From NCBI RefSeq assembly GCF_037860755.1, contig NZ_JBBEOI010000010.1, positions 1 to 41,733 on the forward strand: a DNA stretch of 41,733 bases, written 5' to 3'. The notes beneath the pieces were generated by a model. That model had not been told where the DNA came from. It was given only the letters and a program-made list of their open reading frames with translations, and ran no database searches. Of this stretch, positions 31,180-40,041 are shown piece by piece (the stretch's first letter is position 1; each line of letters opens with the position of its first letter). The DNA comes from Aquipuribacter hungaricus (GTDB lineage Bacteria > Actinomycetota > Actinomycetes > Actinomycetales > JBBAYJ01). The position numbers and the translations under genes were made by a program.

Positions 31180-31228
31180 GGCCTTCTAATCCGTAGGTTG
31201 CCGGTTCGAGTCCGGCCGGGGGCACCGG
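31180..31228 (+). repeat. attR, 49-bp direct repeat (tRNA-Arg 3' fragment)
   Basis: Exact copy of 16793-16841. It contains the anticodon loop to the 3' end of tRNA-Arg but no acceptor 5' half or D arm, so it is not a working tRNA. Chromosomal sequence resumes at 31229. Confidence 0.93.
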
Positions 31229-31258
31229 ACCGGGCACGGGCGCCGGCCGACGGAGCCC

Positions 31259-32728
31259 TCAGCCGACGTAGCCGGGGCTGACGTAGGAGCGGCCGGGTGT
31301 GCCGAGCAGCGGGGACGGCACCGTGCCGGGCCGCGCCAGGCGGACGCCCGCCATGTCGACGACGTGGTAGGTCCCCTGGAACACCGAGCCGTCGATGACG
31401 GTCTTGCGGGGGTGCACGAAGGCGACGTCGCGCATCTCGATCCGGTACTTGCCGGGGGTGTACTCGCGGCCCGCGGCGTAGGCCATGATCCCGCCGTCGC
31501 CGTCGTGCTCGGCGCGCACCCGGCTGAAGCGGTAGCGCAGGCTGGAGTCGTCGGTGCCGTAGTCGGCGGGGTTGAGCATGAAGTTCTGGTAGCCGGAGTA
31601 CCCGTCGAGCCGGTTGATCTCGAACAGGCCGTCCCTGCCGCCGCCCCAGACCTGCACCATGTCGGCGTGGTGGCCGCTGGAGCCGCTGTCGATCTTGTCG
31701 ATCTTCACGTTCTGCACCGTGTACCGCGTGCCCGTGGTGCGGACGTCGACGTTGATGCCCTCCTTGCCGACGCCGGTGGAGCTCGTGAGCCGGACGCCCT
31801 CGACGTAGACGTGGCCGCCGGCGGCACCGTTCACGCGCTTGATGACGAGCGGCTTGCTGGAGGCGGCGGACCGGATCTCCCCGCCGATGAGCACGCTGTT
31901 GCGTCCGCCGCCGATCTGGATGCTCCCCGTCCCGATGTCGACCAGGCCGTCCTTGATGACCAGGCGGTAGTCCTTGGTCGGGTCCAGCCGCGGCGTCTGG
32001 TTGGTCGAGGTGAGGTACACCGTCACCGGGTCGACCAGGACGGGGGGCTTGATCTCCAGGCGGGTGGCGCCCGCGACCGGCGCAGGCGCGGGCGCGACGG
32101 GAGCCGGGGCGGGCGCGGGGGCCGCGGCGCCGACCGGCAGGACGGTGATGCCGGCGACGACGGACTTGTCGACCGTCGCGGCGAAGGCCAGGTCGAGGCG
32201 GCCGTCGGTGACCGTCACCCGGGCGGTGACCCGGTGCGCCCGGTCGTGCCCGACGGTGCTGTGCAGGTCCAGGTCGCGGAACACGGTCGTGCCCTCGGCG
32301 GTCGCGGAGAAGCGGCGCGCGCCCGAGGTCGTGAACCAGGTCTCGGCGGTGGCGACGGTGACGTCGTACGTGCCGGACAGGACCGGGATGGCGTACCCCT
32401 GGGCCCCGATGCGGCGGGCCTGGTAGAGGGCGCTGCTCGTGGTGCCGGCGACCGTGTCCCCCGACCAGCTCGTGGTGCCGCCGACGTACCAGCGGTCGGC
32501 CTGGTACGCCTGCCCCTCGAAGGTCCCGGCGGGACCGCCGGCGTTGATCCGCACCGGGGCCTGCACGGAGGCGGCCTGCACGGTGGCGGGCTGGCCGGTG
32601 GCGAGGTGGCTGGTGGCCGCGGGGGCAGCCGGTGCGGCGGAGGCGGGCACGACGGTGGCGACCGCGGCGACCAGGGCCGCGAGGACCCCTCCGGTCGCCG
32701 AGCGCGCTCGGGATCGGGCGAGGGGCAT
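31259..32728 (-). CDS. Secreted malectin-domain / beta-helix protein
   Basis: A 489-residue exported protein. It has a Sec signal peptide (basic start, hydrophobic core, ASAAP near residue 33), then a malectin-like carbohydrate-binding domain (about 58-195: VRINAGGPAGTFEGQAYQADRWYVGG through VVAGITVLP). A Pro-Ala repeat linker (PAPAPAPVAPAPAPV) leads to a C-terminal region with regular short beta turns (LVIKDGLVDIGTGSIQIGGGRNSVLIGG, and later), typical of a right-handed parallel beta-helix. It probably binds or acts on extracellular polysaccharide; no catalytic residues can be assigned. The ATG at 32728 has GGAGGA six bases upstream. It is the first chromosomal gene after attR and is divergent from the ArsR gene. 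Confidence 0.82.
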   Translation of the reverse strand: MPLARSRARSATGGVLAALVAAVATVVPASAAPAAPAATSHLATGQPATVQAASVQAPVRINAGGPAGTFEGQAYQADRWYVGGTTSWSGDTVAGTTSSALYQARRIGAQGYAIPVLSGTYDVTVATAETWFTTSGARRFSATAEGTTVFRDLDLHSTVGHDRAHRVTARVTVTDGRLDLAFAATVDKSVVAGITVLPVGAAAPAPAPAPVAPAPAPVAGATRLEIKPPVLVDPVTVYLTSTNQTPRLDPTKDYRLVIKDGLVDIGTGSIQIGGGRNSVLIGGEIRSAASSKPLVIKRVNGAAGGHVYVEGVRLTSSTGVGKEGINVDVRTTGTRYTVQNVKIDKIDSGSSGHHADMVQVWGGGRDGLFEINRLDGYSGYQNFMLNPADYGTDDSSLRYRFSRVRAEHDGDGGIMAYAAGREYTPGKYRIEMRDVAFVHPRKTVIDGSVFQGTYHVVDMAGVRLARPGTVPSPLLGTPGRSYVSPGYVG

Positions 32729-32854
32729 GAGGTTCCTCCGGTGTCGGGGCGGGGGGCCCGGCGCTGTCACGCCGGGCACACCCTAGGCGCGGGGCCCGGA
32801 GGGCGGTCCAGACCCTGGGACGGGGTGGGACCCGGCGGGACGGCGCGGAGGGGG

Positions 32855-32899
32855 TTGACCGCCGCACGGCCCCGCTCGACAGTTAACCGCGTGGTTCAC
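32855..32899 (+). promoter_or_regulatory. Promoter and operator of the ArsR-SRPBCC operon
   Basis: -35 TTGACC (32855-32860), 17-bp spacer, -10 GACAGT (32878-32883), then 7 nt to the GTG at 32891, so the mRNA looks leaderless. GTTAACC (32882-32888) and GGTTCAC (32893-32899) form a dyad with 6 of 7 pairs over the -10 and start codon, a natural autoregulatory ArsR operator. Confidence 0.6.
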
Positions 32900-33196
32900 C
32901 ATCAGTTCGCGGCGCTGGGCGACCCCACCCGGCTGGCCATCGTCGAGCAGCTCGCCCGCGGCCCGGCCCCGGCCGGCGACCTGGCGACCCCGGCACGGAT
33001 GTCGCTGCCCGCCGTCCTCAAGCACGTGCGCGTGCTCGAGGACGCCGGCCTGGTGACGTCCGTCAAGCGCGGCCGCGTCCGCGAGTGCCGGCTGAGCGAC
33101 GACGCCCTCGTCGCCGTGGCCGCGTGGACCGCGCACCAGCAGGCGCTCTGGTCGACCCGGCTGGACGCCCTCGGCACACTCCTGGAGGACGCATGA
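32891..33196 (+). CDS. ArsR-family transcriptional repressor
   Basis: A 101-residue winged-helix regulator (FAALGDPTRLAIVEQLARGPAPAGDLATPARMSLPAVLKHVRVLEDAGLVTSVKRGRVRECRL). It lacks the Cys metal-binding box of arsenic or cadmium sensors, so it belongs to the metal-independent ArsR group often paired with SRPBCC genes. The GTG at 32891 lies 7 nt after the -10 and inside the dyad it probably binds. Its stop overlaps the ATG of the SRPBCC gene (ATGA, 33193-33196), so the two proteins are co-translated. Confidence 0.92.
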   Translation: MVHHQFAALGDPTRLAIVEQLARGPAPAGDLATPARMSLPAVLKHVRVLEDAGLVTSVKRGRVRECRLSDDALVAVAAWTAHQQALWSTRLDALGTLLEDA

Positions 33197-33645
33197 CCAC
33201 CACCCCGCTGCTGTCGTTCGACCTGGACCGCACCTACCCGGCGCCGCCGGAGAAGGTCTGGACCGCCTGGACCGACCCCGACCTGCTCCGCCGCTGGGCC
33301 TGCCCCGACCCGGACTGGCTGGTGTCCGCCTGCGAGGTGGACGCCCGCACCGGTGGCGGCTACACCCTGCGATTCGGCCCCCGCCCCGGCGGCGACGCCC
33401 ACGGGGAGACAGCGACCTTCGCGGTGTACGAGCCCGTCGAGCTGCTCGTCCTCGACGTCGTCACCTCCGGCGACGGCATGTCCGAGGGGTCGCGGTGCAC
33501 CGTGCGGCTGGCGCCGGTGGACGGCGGGACCCGCCTGGACCTCACCGTCGAGGGCCTGTCGGGCGATGAGGCCGCCGAGGGGATGCGCACCGGCTGGCAG
33601 TGGTGCCTGGAGGGCATCGCCGCCCAGCTGGAGGCCCAGGGCTGA
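33193..33645 (+). CDS. SRPBCC (AHSA1/START-fold) domain protein
   Basis: A 150-residue helix-grip protein. The N-terminal DRTYPAPPEKVWTAWTDPDLLRRW (residues about 12-35) is the hallmark of the AHSA1/activator-of-Hsp90-like SRPBCC group, and GWQWCLEGIAAQL near the C-terminus is the closing helix that lines a hydrophobic pocket. The ligand is unknown. ATGA overlap with the ArsR gene shows they are one unit. In this common pairing the SRPBCC protein is the regulated product and may bind the same class of molecule as the repressor. Confidence 0.9.
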   Translation: MTTTPLLSFDLDRTYPAPPEKVWTAWTDPDLLRRWACPDPDWLVSACEVDARTGGGYTLRFGPRPGGDAHGETATFAVYEPVELLVLDVVTSGDGMSEGSRCTVRLAPVDGGTRLDLTVEGLSGDEAAEGMRTGWQWCLEGIAAQLEAQG

Positions 33646-33779
33646 CGCGCGGCGGGGCAGCGGGCGGCGCCGGACGCGACGCCGGCCGTCCCGGGTCCGC
33701 CGCACGGGCGCTCGCAGGTGGCAGCATCGGGGCACCGTCGGGGACCTCGTCCCCGCGCCGACGACCACAGGAGACCGAC

Positions 33780-34580
33780 GTGCCCAGCCCGCGGAGCACC
33801 GCCAGCACCCTCGCCCTCGGCCTCGCCGCCGCCCTCGCCCTGTCGGCCTGCGGCGGCGGCGAGGAGGCCGCGACCAGCGAGTCCGGCGTCCCGCTGGTCC
33901 AGGCCGGGACCCTCGTCACCTGCACCCACCTGCCCTACGAGCCGTTCCAGTTCCAGGAGGGCGGGGAGATCGTCGGCTTCGACGTCGACGTCGTCGACGC
34001 CATCGCCGAGGACCTGGGGGTCGAGCAGGAGATCGTCGACACCCCGTTCGAGACGATCCAGTCCGGCGAGGACCTCAACGCGGGCAAGTGCGACCTCGCC
34101 GCCGCCGGCATGACGATCAACGACGTCCGCGAGGAGAACCTCGACTTCTCCGACCCGTACTTCGAGGCGACGCAGGCGCTCATCGCCCCGGCGGGCTCGG
34201 GCTACACCAGCCTGGACGACCTCGCCGGGCTGTCGCTCGGCATCCAGGCCGGCACCACGGGCGCGGAGTACGCGCAGGAGAACGCCACCGAGGCCGAGCT
34301 CGTCACCTTCGAGGACCTCGGGCTGCTGCTCACCGCCGTGCAGTCCGGCCAGGTCGACGCCGCGATCAACGACAACAGCGTCCTGTACGACTTCGCCGCC
34401 GACAACGACGACGTCGAGGTGACCGCCGAGTTCGAGACCGGCGAGGCCTACGGCATCGGCGTGAAGACCGACAACACCGAGCTGCTGGAGGCGGTCAACG
34501 CCTCGCTGGCCCGGATCCAGGAGGACGGCACGTACGACGAGATCTACGAGGAGTGGTTCGGCACCACCCCCACCAGCTGA
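33780..34580 (+). CDS. Polar amino-acid ABC transporter substrate-binding lipoprotein
   Basis: A 266-residue periplasmic-binding-type protein (SBP_bac_3). Lipobox LSAC (Cys24) anchors it outside the membrane. Family features are [33 protein letters not shown] (about residues 43-75), [34 protein letters not shown] and GIGVKTDN. The GTG at 33780 has AGGAGA upstream. The next genes are its permease (35 bp away) and its ATPase. Substrate is probably a polar amino acid such as glutamine, glutamate, arginine or cystine; the pocket cannot be read reliably. Confidence 0.93.
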   Translation: MPSPRSTASTLALGLAAALALSACGGGEEAATSESGVPLVQAGTLVTCTHLPYEPFQFQEGGEIVGFDVDVVDAIAEDLGVEQEIVDTPFETIQSGEDLNAGKCDLAAAGMTINDVREENLDFSDPYFEATQALIAPAGSGYTSLDDLAGLSLGIQAGTTGAEYAQENATEAELVTFEDLGLLLTAVQSGQVDAAINDNSVLYDFAADNDDVEVTAEFETGEAYGIGVKTDNTELLEAVNASLARIQEDGTYDEIYEEWFGTTPTS

Positions 34581-34615
34581 GCACCGGCGCACCACCACGA
34601 CGGAGGAGGGCGACG

Positions 34616-35442
34616 GTGAGCACGGAGGCCACGCAGGTCACGCAGGCCCCGGCACGGCGGCGGGTGTCGCCCCGGCGCCGGGGGCAGGTCGTCAGGGCGG
34701 TCCAGTACGCGGTGCTGGCCGCCGTGGTGCTCGTCGTCGCGGTGCTCGCGGACTGGTCGCAGATCCGCCGCGCGTTCTTCGACGCCGAGGTGGCCGCGGC
34801 GCAGTTCCCGCGCGTGCTCACGGTCGCGCTGGTCAACACCGTCTCCTACACGCTGCTGGGCTTCGCCTTCGGCCTGGTCCTGGGCCTGGTGCTCGCCCTG
34901 ATGCGGCTGTCCTCGGTCGGGCCGTACCGGTGGCTGGCGACGCTGTACATCGAGTTCTTCCGCGGGCTGCCGGCACTGCTGGTGTTCGTGGCCATCGGCA
35001 CCGGGGTCCCGCTGGCGTTCCCGGGGACGTTCCTCAACCGCTACGTCATCGTCATGCTCGCGCTCGGCCTGGTCGGCGCCGCCTACATCGCCGAGACGCT
35101 GCGCGCGGGGATCGAGGCGGTCCCGAAGGGCCAGGTCGAGGCGGCGCGGTCGCTCGGCATGTCGCAGTCGCGGGCCATGGTGTCGATCGTCATCCCGCAG
35201 GCGTTCCGCGTGGTCCTGCCGCCGCTGACCAACGAGGTGGTCATGCTCACCAAGGACTCCTCGCTGGCCTACCTGCTCGGCTCCACCCTCGCCCAGCAGG
35301 AGCTCGCGCAGTTCGGGCGGCAGGCGCTCACGGAGTACCGCAGCCTCACCCCCGTGCTGGTCGCGGGCAGCTGCTACCTCATCATCACCATCCCGCTGGG
35401 CTTCCTCGCCCGGCGGCTGGAGCAGCGGACGGGGAGGGCCCG

Positions 35443-35446
<4 letters not shown>
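34616..35446 (+). CDS. Amino-acid ABC transporter permease
   Basis: A 276-residue inner-membrane permease of the HisMQ/GlnP class. A basic N-terminal tail precedes five or six transmembrane helices (first about 26-46). The EAA loop that contacts the ATPase reads [28 protein letters not shown] (about 157-185). [15 protein letters not shown] is the other class-typical stretch. A strong GGAGGAGGG ribosome-binding site precedes the GTG at 34616. The stop overlaps the GTG of the ATPase gene (GTGA, 35443-35446). A single permease gene implies a homodimer. Confidence 0.94.
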
Positions 35447-36225
<779 letters not shown>

Positions 36226-36233
36226 GGCGGGCG

Positions 36234-36264
36234 GCCGGCGCAGGGGGTCACCCCCGGCGCCGGC
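36234..36264. terminator. Terminator hairpin after the ABC importer operon
   Basis: 14-bp arms 36234-36247 and 36251-36264 with one mismatch and a 3-nt loop, 8 bp after the ATPase stop. It also lies past the convergent aldo/keto reductase stop, so it can serve both. Confidence 0.75.
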
Positions 36265-36291
36265 GTCCCGGACCCCGGCGCCGGCCGGGCG

Positions 36292-37317
36292 TCAGAGGCT
36301 CTCGCCGGTGGGCGCCGCCCACCGCTCGACGGCGGCCAGCTCGTCGTCCCCCAGCGGCGGTCCCTGCGTCGCCCGCAGGTTGCCCTCCAGCTGCTCGACC
36401 GAGCTCGCACCGATGATCGCCGTGGTCACGCGCGGGTCGCGCAGCACCCAGGCCAGCGCGAGCTGGGCGAGCGTCTGGCCGCGACCGGTGGCGATCTCGT
36501 CGAGCGCGCGGGCGCGGGCGGTGAGGTCGTCGGTGACGTCGTCGCGGGACAGGTACGTGCTGCGCGTGGCCCGGGACCCCTCGGGGACGCCCCGCAGGTA
36601 GCGGTCGGTCAGCCGGCCCTGGGCGAGCGGGGAGAACACGGCCACGCCGGCCCCCGCCGCCTCGGCGGCGTCCAGCACGCCCGCCTCGGGGCGCCGGTCG
36701 AAGATCGAGTACCGGGGCTGGTGGAGCACCAGCGGGGTGCCCAGCCCGGCCAGGATCGCGGCGGCCGCCGCCGTGTCCTCCGGTGAGTAGTTGGAGATGC
36801 CGACGTAGAGCGCCCTGCCGGACCGCACGGCCGCGTCGAGGGCGCCCATGGTCTCCTCCAGCGGCGTCCCGGGGTCGCGGCGGTGGGAGTAGAAGACGTC
36901 GACGTACTCCAGGCCGGTGCGCCGCAGCGACTGGTCGAGGCTGGCGAGCAGGTACTTGCGCGAGCCGCCGTCCCCGTAGGGGCCGGGCCACATGTCGTAC
37001 CCGGCCTTGGTCGAGACGACGATCTCGTCGCGGTAGGGACGCAGGTCGCCGGCCAGCACCTGGCCGAACCGGCTCTCGGCAGCGCCGTAGGGCGGGCCGT
37101 AGTTGTTGGCCAGGTCCAGGTGCGTGACGCCGAGGTCGAAGGCCCGCAGCAGGATCGCCCGTGCGGTCTCCGGCGCGCGGTCGTCGCCGAAGTTCTGCCA
37201 CAGCCCCAGGGAGACCGGGGGCAGGAGGAGCCCGCTGCGCCCGGCCCTGCGGTAGTCCGTGCTCGCGTAGCGGTCGGGCGAGGCCGCCCAGGTCGTGCCG
37301 GTGCTCGTGTCCACCAT
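36292..37317 (-). CDS. Aldo/keto reductase (YghZ/Gpr-like)
   Basis: A 341-residue NADPH-dependent aldo/keto reductase of the AKR14/YghZ-like group. The TIM-barrel motifs are GVTHLDLANNYGPPYGAAESRFGQVL (with the catalytic Asp and Tyr; about residues 64-89), STKAGYDMWPGPYGDGGSRKYLL (catalytic Lys), YVDVFYSHRRDP (catalytic His) and GISNYSPE. The NADPH-binding C-terminus is IIGASSVEQLEGNL. Relatives reduce L-glyceraldehyde 3-phosphate or methylglyoxal. The ATG at 37317 has AAGGA eight bases upstream and TACGGT further up as a possible -10. Divergent from the SpoIIE phosphatase gene. Confidence 0.92.
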   Translation of the reverse strand: MVDTSTGTTWAASPDRYASTDYRRAGRSGLLLPPVSLGLWQNFGDDRAPETARAILLRAFDLGVTHLDLANNYGPPYGAAESRFGQVLAGDLRPYRDEIVVSTKAGYDMWPGPYGDGGSRKYLLASLDQSLRRTGLEYVDVFYSHRRDPGTPLEETMGALDAAVRSGRALYVGISNYSPEDTAAAAAILAGLGTPLVLHQPRYSIFDRRPEAGVLDAAEAAGAGVAVFSPLAQGRLTDRYLRGVPEGSRATRSTYLSRDDVTDDLTARARALDEIATGRGQTLAQLALAWVLRDPRVTTAIIGASSVEQLEGNLRATQGPPLGDDELAAVERWAAPTGESL

Positions 37318-37507
37318 GGGTCCGGTCCTTGTCTGCTGGTCGGTGTGGCGGGGCGACCGTAGCCGCGGCGGGGGCGCCCGTGCTGCGCCCCACCGCCGGC
37401 CGGCCGGCAGGGTTCGCCCGGTCTGGCTATCAAGGTCTGTGACGGACGTGCCGATGGGGCGGTGGGGGGCTCCTGCCCCCCCGTCCAGGAGAGGCAGGAC
37501 CCACCGC

Positions 37508-39265
37508 ATGGCCAGCCACCCAGGAGCGCGGCCGCCCGGCCGGCGGCGCGTGCTGCCGCGCGGGACGCCGCTGCCCGACGACGTCTGGGCCCTGCGCCAC
37601 CGGGTCTTCCTCGCCGCGGCCTGGGCGGCCGCCGCCGTGGTGCTCGCCTGGGGCACGCTCAGCCACGGTCTCGCGCACGGCGTGCTCGACGCGCTGCCCG
37701 TCGCCGTCCCCTCGCTCCTGGCGACCGTGGTGTCGGTGGGCGCCCGTCGCTGGCGGCGCGAGGCCGCGTCGTCCACGGTGATGCTGGCGCTGATGATGGC
37801 CGCCGCGGTCGTGGTGCACCTGTCGCACGGGCTCATCGAGGCCCACTTCCTCTTCTTCGTGGCCGTGGGCGCGGCCGCGGCGTACCAGACCTGGGCCCCC
37901 TTCCTCACCGCGGTGGGCTTCGTCGTCGTGCACCACGGGCTGCTGGGGCCGCTGTCCGGGCAGGAGATCTTCAACCATCCCGCGGCGCAGGAGCGGCCGA
38001 TGGTCTGGGCGCTGGTCCACGGCGCGCTGCTCGCCGGGGGCGCCGCGGTCGGCGTGGCCTCGTGGCGCGCGGACGAGGTGGTGCGGGAGCGCCTCGCCAC
38101 CGTCGGGGCCCGCAGCCGCCTCATCGTCCGCACCGTCGAGGACGGCATCGTCGCCGTCGACGCGCGGGGGCGGGTCGTCGAGGCGAACCCGTCCGCCGAG
38201 CGGCTCGTCGGCACGGGCCCGCTGGCAGGGCGCCGACTCGCGGACCTGCTGCTGGACGGGGGGGCGTCCCTCGCGGCGGGCAGCAGCCTGCTGCGGACCC
38301 CCACGGGCACGCCCGTCGCGGTCACCGTCGCGCCGGTGCAGGGGGACGACGCGGTCAGCGCGGTCGTCACGGTGCGGGACCTCACCGTCGCCGCCCGCGC
38401 GGCCAGCGCGGAGCAGGCCCTGGCCGACCTGGTCGTGCGCGAGGAGGCGCAGCGCCGCGACGTCGCCGCCCTGATGGCCGCGGTGCGACCGCCCGCGCTG
38501 GCCGTCGAGGGCCTGGAGACCGCGGTCGCCTACGAGCCGGCCGCCAGCGCGCCCGCCGGCGGCGACCTGTACGACTGGCAGCGCCTCCCCTCCGGCGAGG
38601 TGCTGGTGGTCGTCGTGGACGCCATGGGCCGCGGCACGGCCGCGACCCGCGAGGCGCTCGCGGTCACCACCACGGTGCGCACCCTGGCGGTGGCGGGCTG
38701 CCCGCTGGGGGACCTGGTCTCGCGCGCGAGCGCCGTCCTCGCGGTGACGCACCCGGACCTGCTCGCCACCCTGCTGGTCGCGGTGGTCGACCCGGCGACC
38801 GGGCGGCTCCGCCTGGCCGGCGGCGGCCACCCGCCCGCGGTCCTCGTCACCGCCGCCGGAGCCCGGGAGCTGCAGGCCGACGGCCTGGGCGTGGGCTTCC
38901 CGGACGCGGGCAGCTCGGGGACCACCGAGCACGTCCTCGCCGAGGGCGACACCCTGGTCCTCTACACCGACGGGCTCGTCGAGGGCACGCGCGACGTCAC
39001 CGCCGGCCTGCTCGAGCTCGCGCGCGCCGCGGCCGCGATGCCCGCGGCACCGGTCGGGCAGTTCGCCCGGCGGCTGCTCACGGACGTCAGCACGTGCGCC
39101 CTGCAGGAGGACGACTGCCTGGCGGTCGTCGTCCGCCGGCCCGTGGTGACGTCCGACCGTGCGGCCCCCGCACGGTGGGTGCCCGCCGGGGGCGACCGGT
39201 CGGGCGCGGACGACCGGGTCCCGGCGCTCGTCCCCTCCGCAGGGCGGGGTCCAGGACCCTCCTGA
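37508..39265 (+). CDS. Membrane PAS-SpoIIE serine phosphatase with His-rich sensor
   Basis: A 585-residue signalling phosphatase. About six transmembrane helices (residues 30-187) carry conserved histidines at HLSHGLIEAHFLFF (104-117), VVHHGLLG (140-147) and FNHP. A PAS domain follows (about 203-295: VEDGIVAVDARGRVVEANPSAERLVG), then a helical linker and the SpoIIE/PP2C phosphatase (about 338-545) with metal-site motifs PAGGDLYDW (349-357), DAMGRG (371-376), GGGHPPA (438-444) and YTDGLVEGT (486-494). Such proteins dephosphorylate anti-anti-sigma factors. The kinase encoded at 13343 is a possible opponent. The 40-residue C-terminal tail is disordered. Confidence 0.92.
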   Translation: MASHPGARPPGRRRVLPRGTPLPDDVWALRHRVFLAAAWAAAAVVLAWGTLSHGLAHGVLDALPVAVPSLLATVVSVGARRWRREAASSTVMLALMMAAAVVVHLSHGLIEAHFLFFVAVGAAAAYQTWAPFLTAVGFVVVHHGLLGPLSGQEIFNHPAAQERPMVWALVHGALLAGGAAVGVASWRADEVVRERLATVGARSRLIVRTVEDGIVAVDARGRVVEANPSAERLVGTGPLAGRRLADLLLDGGASLAAGSSLLRTPTGTPVAVTVAPVQGDDAVSAVVTVRDLTVAARAASAEQALADLVVREEAQRRDVAALMAAVRPPALAVEGLETAVAYEPAASAPAGGDLYDWQRLPSGEVLVVVVDAMGRGTAATREALAVTTTVRTLAVAGCPLGDLVSRASAVLAVTHPDLLATLLVAVVDPATGRLRLAGGGHPPAVLVTAAGARELQADGLGVGFPDAGSSGTTEHVLAEGDTLVLYTDGLVEGTRDVTAGLLELARAAAAMPAAPVGQFARRLLTDVSTCALQEDDCLAVVVRRPVVTSDRAAPARWVPAGGDRSGADDRVPALVPSAGRGPGPS

Positions 39266-39306
39266 CGGGCGGGGTGCGCCGGGCGGCCGATGACGACGCT
39301 GGGGGC

Positions 39307-40041
39307 ATGGACACAGACGGACACCCCCCCGTGCAGGCGACCGGCCTGCGCAAGAGCTTCCGCGGCCGGCTGCGCGTCGACGACGTCAGCCTGGCCGTCG
39401 GCCACGGCCGCGTGACCGGCCTGCTCGGCCCCAACGGCGCGGGCAAGACCACGACGCTGCGGATGCTGCTCGGGCTCGTCTCGCCGGACGCCGGCCGGGC
39501 GACCGTGCTCGGCCGGCCCTACCGCGACCTCGACCACCCCGCCCGCACCGTCGGCGCGGTGCTCGACGCCGGCGGCCTGCACCCCGCCCGGACCGGCCGC
39601 CAGCACCTGCGCATGGCCGCGCTGCGCGCCGGGGTCCCCGCCGCCCGGGTGGAGGAGGTGCTGCACGAGGTCGGCATGGCCCCGGACGCCGACCGGCGCG
39701 CGGGCTCGTACTCCCTCGGGATGAGGCAGCGGGTCGCCCTCGCCGCCGCGCTGGTCGCCCGGCCGCGCGTGCTCGTGCTCGACGAGCCGGCCACCGGGCT
39801 GGACCCGACCGGCATGCACTGGCTGCGCGGGCGGCTGCGGGCCTTCGCCGACGCGGGGGGCGCGGTGCTGCTGTCGAGCCACCTGCTCGGCGACGTCGAG
39901 CACGTCGCCGACGACGTCGTCGTCCTCGTCGACGGCCGGGTCGTCGCCTCGTCCACCACCGACCAGGCGCTGGCCGCCGGCGGCGGCGGTCTCGAGGACT
40001 TCTACCTGCGCCTCACCGACGGCCGGGCGGGGGTGCGCTGA
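39307..40041 (+). CDS. ABC transporter ATP-binding protein (exporter type)
   Basis: A 244-residue ATPase of the DrrA/CcmA-like exporter class. Walker A is GPNGAGKTT (about residues 39-47), signature SLGMRQRVALAAALV, Walker B VLVLDEPATGLDP and H-loop LLSSHLLGDVEHV. The ATG at 39307 follows GACGCT by 6 nt, compatible with leaderless initiation. Its TGA overlaps the ATG of the permease by one base (TGATG, at 40041), so the two make one transporter. The substrate is unknown; relatives export antibiotics or lipids. Confidence 0.93.
   Translation: MDTDGHPPVQATGLRKSFRGRLRVDDVSLAVGHGRVTGLLGPNGAGKTTTLRMLLGLVSPDAGRATVLGRPYRDLDHPARTVGAVLDAGGLHPARTGRQHLRMAALRAGVPAARVEEVLHEVGMAPDADRRAGSYSLGMRQRVALAAALVARPRVLVLDEPATGLDPTGMHWLRGRLRAFADAGGAVLLSSHLLGDVEHVADDVVVLVDGRVVASSTTDQALAAGGGGLEDFYLRLTDGRAGVR

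Larger units (their letters stand above)
16793..31228. mobile_element. AICE-type integrative conjugative element in tRNA-Arg(TCT)
   Basis: About 14.4 kb bounded by 49-bp perfect direct repeats. It carries the set that defines actinomycete integrative and conjugative elements: tyrosine integrase and excisionase next to the tRNA, an HUH replication initiator, and an FtsK/SpoIIIE-like transfer ATPase. It also carries a WhiB-like protein, an XRE regulator, a flavoprotein and cargo. Core genes 16909-24530 all lie on the minus strand. Every expected core function seems intact, so the element may still be mobile. Confidence 0.93.

Noticed and set aside
31180-31228. Second tRNA-Arg gene
   Set aside because: Only the anticodon loop to 3' end is present. 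There is no 5' acceptor strand or D arm, so it is the attR copy.
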